Of a DNA stretch of 44,987 nucleotides, positions 41,901-44,987 are shown piece by piece. Under the pieces are notes generated by a model that was not told where the DNA came from, did not search any database, and worked only from the letters and a program-made list of their open reading frames with translations. The DNA lies in NCBI GenBank assembly GCA_019695485.1, contig JAEUAF010000024.1, forward strand, positions 1 to 44,987. The letters run 5' to 3'. Position 1 is the stretch's first letter. Each line of letters starts with the position of its first letter. Made by a program: the position numbers and the translations under genes. The stretch comes from Sorangium sp. Its GTDB lineage: Bacteria; Myxococcota_A; Polyangia; Polyangiales; Polyangiaceae.

Positions 41901-42807
41901 TTCGTCGGTCGGTCCGGAATCCTTTGCGATCGGACCCGATGAGACGCGCCTCTATGTGAGGCTGCGCAGCGGTGGTAGTCCGCGAGGCGGCGAAGAGCCG
42001 CCCGTGTTCATATTGTCGGACGGGATCGTCTGCGATGGGTACATCTATAAGTACCTATGGGACGATCTAGCGGAGTTCGGCGGTGTCGCGCACTGGAACT
42101 ATCGGGGTCATGGCCGAAGTGCCCTCCCGGTTGATCCGCAGCGGATACGCGTCGCCGACCACGCCAAGGACCTTGACTGTGTGCGCGAGCACATCGGCGA
42201 TCCGCCGGTCGTGCTCGTGGGTCACTCTTTCGGGACTCAGGTAACGCTCGAAGCGTATCGCCTACGTCCCGAAGGGGTGCGCGCGCTCATTCTCATCGCC
42301 GGTAGCTTCGGGCGCGTTACCTATACGTTCAAGGGCAGCGATGTTCTGGCGGGGGTGCTGCCGAACCTGATCGAGTTCGTCGAGCGGCATCCGCGTCTCG
42401 TGCGTGGGCTTTGGTCTCGAGTTCCCGTCGGTTTAGGGCTCGCGCTCGCACGTTTGAGTGGCGATGTGAACTTGGACGCGGTGCGTACCGAGGACATGCG
42501 GCCTTACTTTGAGCACGCCGCCCAAGTCGATTTCGAGATGTTCCTGCACATGCTGCGGGAAGCGGGCGAACACTCGGCAGAAGATCTGTTGCCCCTCGTA
42601 AGAGTGCCTGTCCTCGTCGTTACGGGAGAGCGGGATTCGTTCACGCCGCCCGCGCTCTCGCAGGCGATGGCGGACGCCATGCCGAACGCGAAATTCGTCA
42701 TGATCCCGGGCGGGACCCACATCTTGCCGCTCGAGGAGCGGAGCCTCCTAAATCGGGCAATCGGCGATTTTCTCGCGAGTTTGCCCGTGGACTTGCCCGC
42801 CAAATAG
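41872..42807 (+). CDS. alpha/beta hydrolase
   Basis: A 311-residue alpha/beta-fold hydrolase starting at TTG 41872, inside the end of the preceding gene; no later in-frame start precedes the core. VFILSDGIVCDGYIYKYLWD leads to an oxyanion region, AHWNYRGHGRSALPVDPQ is the classic cap-entry motif, GHSFG holds the nucleophile Ser, TGERDSFTPP the acid and PGGTHILPLEE the His. A lid (about 145-215) lies between. The substrate is unknown; its sequence resembles small-ester or lipid hydrolases. Overlap with the RHH gene and an 8-bp gap to the kinase mark one operon. Confidence 0.92.
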   Translation: MKTRARKPADSSVGPESFAIGPDETRLYVRLRSGGSPRGGEEPPVFILSDGIVCDGYIYKYLWDDLAEFGGVAHWNYRGHGRSALPVDPQRIRVADHAKDLDCVREHIGDPPVVLVGHSFGTQVTLEAYRLRPEGVRALILIAGSFGRVTYTFKGSDVLAGVLPNLIEFVERHPRLVRGLWSRVPVGLGLALARLSGDVNLDAVRTEDMRPYFEHAAQVDFEMFLHMLREAGEHSAEDLLPLVRVPVLVVTGERDSFTPPALSQAMADAMPNAKFVMIPGGTHILPLEERSLLNRAIGDFLASLPVDLPAK

Positions 42808-42813
42808 GAGAAG
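42806..42813 (+). promoter_or_regulatory. strong ribosome binding site that fixes a TTG start
   Basis: AGGAGAAG overlaps the hydrolase TAG stop and lies at good distance (5 nt from AGGAG) before TTG 42816. It supports TTG as the genuine start of the kinase gene and coupled translation with the hydrolase. Confidence 0.75.
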
Positions 42814-42815
42814 AA

Positions 42816-43526
42816 TTGTCCGGGTTGGACCAGAAAGCCATTGTAGGGGCGCTGCTCGCTCTAGTCGCCCACGACCTGCGGAACCCTTTGTCGGCCCTGC
42901 ACAGTAACGTGGGCTTTCTCGAGACCACGCTCGGGCTCAAAGATCCGGATGCGCTCGACGCGCTGTCTGACATTGGCGCGTCGTGCAGCTCGCTCAAGCA
43001 CATCATCGACAATTTGGAGCTCCTCGGGCTCTCGGTGCTGGAGGAGCGCCCAAAGCTCGAACGCTTTCCGGCTTCCCTCTGGGAAATTACCAACGAAGCG
43101 TTGCAGCGCCTCGAGCCCATCGCGAGGAGCTACGGTTGCAAAGTCTCCCTCCAGGGTGACTCGAGCGTTGGGCTCCGCGTGGTGGTGCAGCGCGACATGT
43201 TCGTGCGAGCCCTTGGCAATCTGCTTTTCAACGCGATTCAGAGCAGCGGCAGCGATGGTAGCGTCGCGGTGGGGGTTTTTGGCGACGGCGCCCGGGGCGT
43301 GGTCAGCGTTCGCGACGCGGGGCCGGTCTTGGCGCCGAACCTGCGCGAGAGTGCATTCACGGCGCTCGGCCAGCTCGACTGCAAGGGTGACCCCAAGGGT
43401 CGATATAGCCGCGGGCTTGGCTTGTTCGCAGCCGCCATTGCCGCTGAGCTGGCGGGCGCGGAAGCGCGCGCCGTGGAGGGTCCGGCCGGACATAACGAGT
43501 TCCAGCTCTCAGCGCCGCTCGCGTAG
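42816..43526 (+). CDS. short histidine kinase without sensor domain
   Basis: In this 236-residue protein the HisKA-like helix begins almost at the N-terminus with the H-box ALVAHDLRNPLSALHSN (His about residue 20). A HATPase region follows with N-box VRALGNLLFNAIQSSG. The first glycine box is degenerate, VRDAGPVLAPN where DxGxG is expected, while the second, YSRGLGLFAAAIAAELAGA, is kept. There is no sensor, membrane or receiver domain. It may take its input from the upstream hydrolase or RHH protein, or act mainly in binding; kinase activity is uncertain because of the altered G1 box. It is last in a three-gene operon and converges with the SUMF1-like gene (1-bp gap). Confidence 0.9.
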   Translation: MSGLDQKAIVGALLALVAHDLRNPLSALHSNVGFLETTLGLKDPDALDALSDIGASCSSLKHIIDNLELLGLSVLEERPKLERFPASLWEITNEALQRLEPIARSYGCKVSLQGDSSVGLRVVVQRDMFVRALGNLLFNAIQSSGSDGSVAVGVFGDGARGVVSVRDAGPVLAPNLRESAFTALGQLDCKGDPKGRYSRGLGLFAAAIAAELAGAEARAVEGPAGHNEFQLSAPLA

Positions 43527-43527
43527 G

Positions 43528-44691
43528 CTACGGCTGTAGGATCACGGCGCGCTCGGGCTTTCGGAACAGGATCTTTCCAGTTTCGCCGGGGCAGCCCCAG
43601 CAGGTGCTGAAGTGGAGGCGCGGCCGTAGAAAACCGTCGTAGGCGAAGGCTACGGGACCCGGCTCGTTTCGCAGAATGAAGCTCGACGCGAGCCGATAGT
43701 CGCTATCCCCCACGACATAGAACGCCGCGACAAAGGACGTATTTTCACCCGAGCGTCCGGTCACGAGTAGAAACTCGGCCCCCGCCACGGGATTCCACAG
43801 CATGGGCGCTACGCCGAAGGTGAGCCCCTTGCGATCGCCCGGGCCGCGCGACACGACGGTCTCGGCGGAGTCGGGGTCCTTGAAGAAGCGGATGTCGTGC
43901 GCAAGCTCCGCAGTTGCCGGGTCTTTGGCGAAGAGCTTGGCGAGCTCATCGGGGGTGATGCGCGTCTTCTTGAAGGTTACGTCGAGTTTCGGCTCGGTCA
44001 TGCCGGCCGCATTGGGGGCGCCGGCACAGCAGCGGAAACCCAATTCGTCCGCCTTTGCTTCGGCGTCCTGGGCCCGTCGCGCCGCACAACGATGCGTCGG
44101 GCCAGCGCCCGAAGCAGCGGCACCCCGCACCGCGGCGCGTCGTGCAGAACCGGACTCCCCGACCACGTCGCCGGCCGTCCATTCGTAGATGCTTGCGCCC
44201 ATGGCCAGCACTTCGAACCCGGAGGCGCAACTCGAAGGGGTCGTGGCGCAGCGCGCATCCCAGTTCTTGCCCATGCCGAAGGCGTCGCTGTCGGGGCCTT
44301 TGCAAGCGCGCTCCCATTCGAGCTCGGTGCAGAGCCGGCCGCCGCGCTCGGCGCAGAGCCGCTTGGCCTCTTCGCGGGGGACGCCGGTGAGCGGCGCGCG
44401 CGCCGGATCATTCGGGTAAGGCAAGCGGTCGATTTGGTAGGGCCCGAGTTCGACGCTGTGCTGGCGTGGCTCGAGTTCTGGCACGCGGCCGGGCTCGCCC
44501 GGGACACTGCCAGCGAGAAAGACTCCGCCGGGGATCTCGACGCGCTCGCCTGGGAGTGGGGTCTCTTTGGGTGTGCGCGATGGCAGGGCCGCGCTGGCTT
44601 TGGGGGCGGCGGAGGCGCTCGGAGCGGGGGGCGCGCTGTGGCGTGCCTGGCAGCCGAGCGCCAGCCAACAGGCGCAGCCAAGGGCCGCCAT
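43528..44691 (-). CDS. SUMF1/formylglycine-generating-enzyme-like lipoprotein
   Basis: From ATG 44691 the product has about 387 residues: MAALGCACWLALGC is a lipoprotein signal (lipobox LALGC), then a Ser/Ala/Pro linker. A FGE-sulfatase-like region follows with VEIPGGVFLAGSVPGEPG, YQIDRLPYPND, CAERGGRLCTELEWERACKG, GASIYEWTAGDVV and ELGFRCCAGAP. The last 150 residues form a second, unrecognised domain (ITPDELAKLFAKDPATAEL, FLLVTGRSGENTSFVAAFYV, LHFSTCWGCPGETGKILFRK). The catalytic cysteine pattern of true formylglycine-generating enzymes is not obvious, so a binding role is more likely. It is a relative of the protein at 23.6 kb but differs in the C-terminal part. Confidence 0.85.
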   Translation of the reverse strand: MAALGCACWLALGCQARHSAPPAPSASAAPKASAALPSRTPKETPLPGERVEIPGGVFLAGSVPGEPGRVPELEPRQHSVELGPYQIDRLPYPNDPARAPLTGVPREEAKRLCAERGGRLCTELEWERACKGPDSDAFGMGKNWDARCATTPSSCASGFEVLAMGASIYEWTAGDVVGESGSARRAAVRGAAASGAGPTHRCAARRAQDAEAKADELGFRCCAGAPNAAGMTEPKLDVTFKKTRITPDELAKLFAKDPATAELAHDIRFFKDPDSAETVVSRGPGDRKGLTFGVAPMLWNPVAGAEFLLVTGRSGENTSFVAAFYVVGDSDYRLASSFILRNEPGPVAFAYDGFLRPRLHFSTCWGCPGETGKILFRKPERAVILQP

Positions 44692-44903
44692 TGGGCCGTG
44701 TGTCACGGGCGTCGGGGAGCGGAGGAGCACCAGCGCGGGCAGCAAAGTCTCCGGCGAGCGTCGCGTCAACCTATCTCGGTCGGCGTCGCCCACTTTCCCC
44801 GGGCACGTACTGCGTCGTTCCGCAGCACCCGGTCCGGGGACCGCGGGCGCCTGGCGTCAGGCAGTCGCATCGGTAGAATGGTGCTCGTTCTAGCAATCCT
44901 GGG

Positions 44904-44987
44904 ATGAGCCCGTCGACGCCCGTTCAGCACCCCCCTCTGCCGCGCCCCGATGCGGGGCCCGAGGCGGCGATTGCAGCCGAAACCGAG
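44904..44987 (+). CDS. N-terminal fragment of an unidentified protein
   Basis: ATG 44904 opens a frame that runs off the right edge with 28 codons (MSPSTPVQHPPLPRPD...). It is Pro/Ala/Glu-rich and has high third-position G+C like real genes here. No family can be named from this disordered start. It is divergent from the SUMF1-like lipoprotein gene across about 210 bp. Confidence 0.45.
   Translation, partial: MSPSTPVQHPPLPRPDAGPEAAIAAETE

Noticed and set aside
43897-44907. Forward ORF of 336 aa opposite the SUMF1-like gene
   Set aside because: Antisense to a recognisable domain; repetitive Arg/Gly/Ala composition.

Overview
This is a high-GC window (by eye about two-thirds G+C) from a bacterial chromosome. 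Gene content points to a myxobacterium of the Polyangiales type (Myxococcota). The pointers are a short KQSLYFPE-type ribbon-helix-helix protein of a family I associate with Myxococcota, several exported Ala/Pro-rich lipoproteins with degenerate sulfatase-modifying-factor domains, single-copy housekeeping genes scattered among hypotheticals, and a sensor kinase fused to a receiver domain. I see no rRNA, tRNA, CRISPR array, transposase, phage gene or integration site. The window looks like ordinary chromosome with short intergenic gaps; only one gap exceeds 300 bases.

Layout. 1-6.9 kb, forward: a truncated ORF end, an exported hypothetical, prfB, lysS, and a lolC/E-type permease with its lolD ATPase. 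prfB must be read through a programmed +1 frameshift that the ORF track misses. 7-10.9 kb: astA plus an MFS transporter on the reverse strand, facing an AlaC-like aminotransferase and a small zinc-ribbon protein. 11.2-19.4 kb: a GT2 glycosyltransferase, a membrane discoidin-domain protein, an SCO1-type lipoprotein, a GT-C-like membrane glycosyltransferase, a PAS-PAS-kinase-receiver hybrid and an exported protein. 19.4-21.8 kb, reverse: pyrE-purE-purK, a nucleotide biosynthesis operon ending at a clear hairpin. 22-28.7 kb: a fatty acid desaturase, a metallophosphoesterase, a SUMF1-like exported protein, pgpA with an unknown membrane protein, a Crp/Fnr-type regulator, an SGNH lipase-like lipoprotein, and a CDP-alcohol phosphatidyltransferase.

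28.8-32.4 kb, reverse: an exported protein, a double zinc-ribbon/DUF4178 membrane protein and a membrane-bound spermidine-synthase-like enzyme with an altered active-site motif. This is the most intriguing multi-gene unit. 32.5-35.4 kb: glpA-glpB of the anaerobic glycerol-3-phosphate dehydrogenase type, without glpC. 35.5-38.5 kb: acnA and a DUF2905 protein. 38.5-41.5 kb: a LysR regulator with a strong palindrome upstream, a small lipoprotein and a CtpA-type protease. 41.7-43.5 kb: a tightly coupled trio of small RHH protein, alpha/beta hydrolase and sensor-less histidine kinase. 43.5 kb to the end: a second SUMF1-like lipoprotein and the start of one more ORF.

Several genes concern the envelope: lipoprotein export (LolCD), phospholipid metabolism (PgpA, CDP-alcohol transferase, desaturase), surface glycosylation (two glycosyltransferases), and the DUF4178/SpeE-like unit. 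All family assignments come from reading translated motifs; no database search was run.
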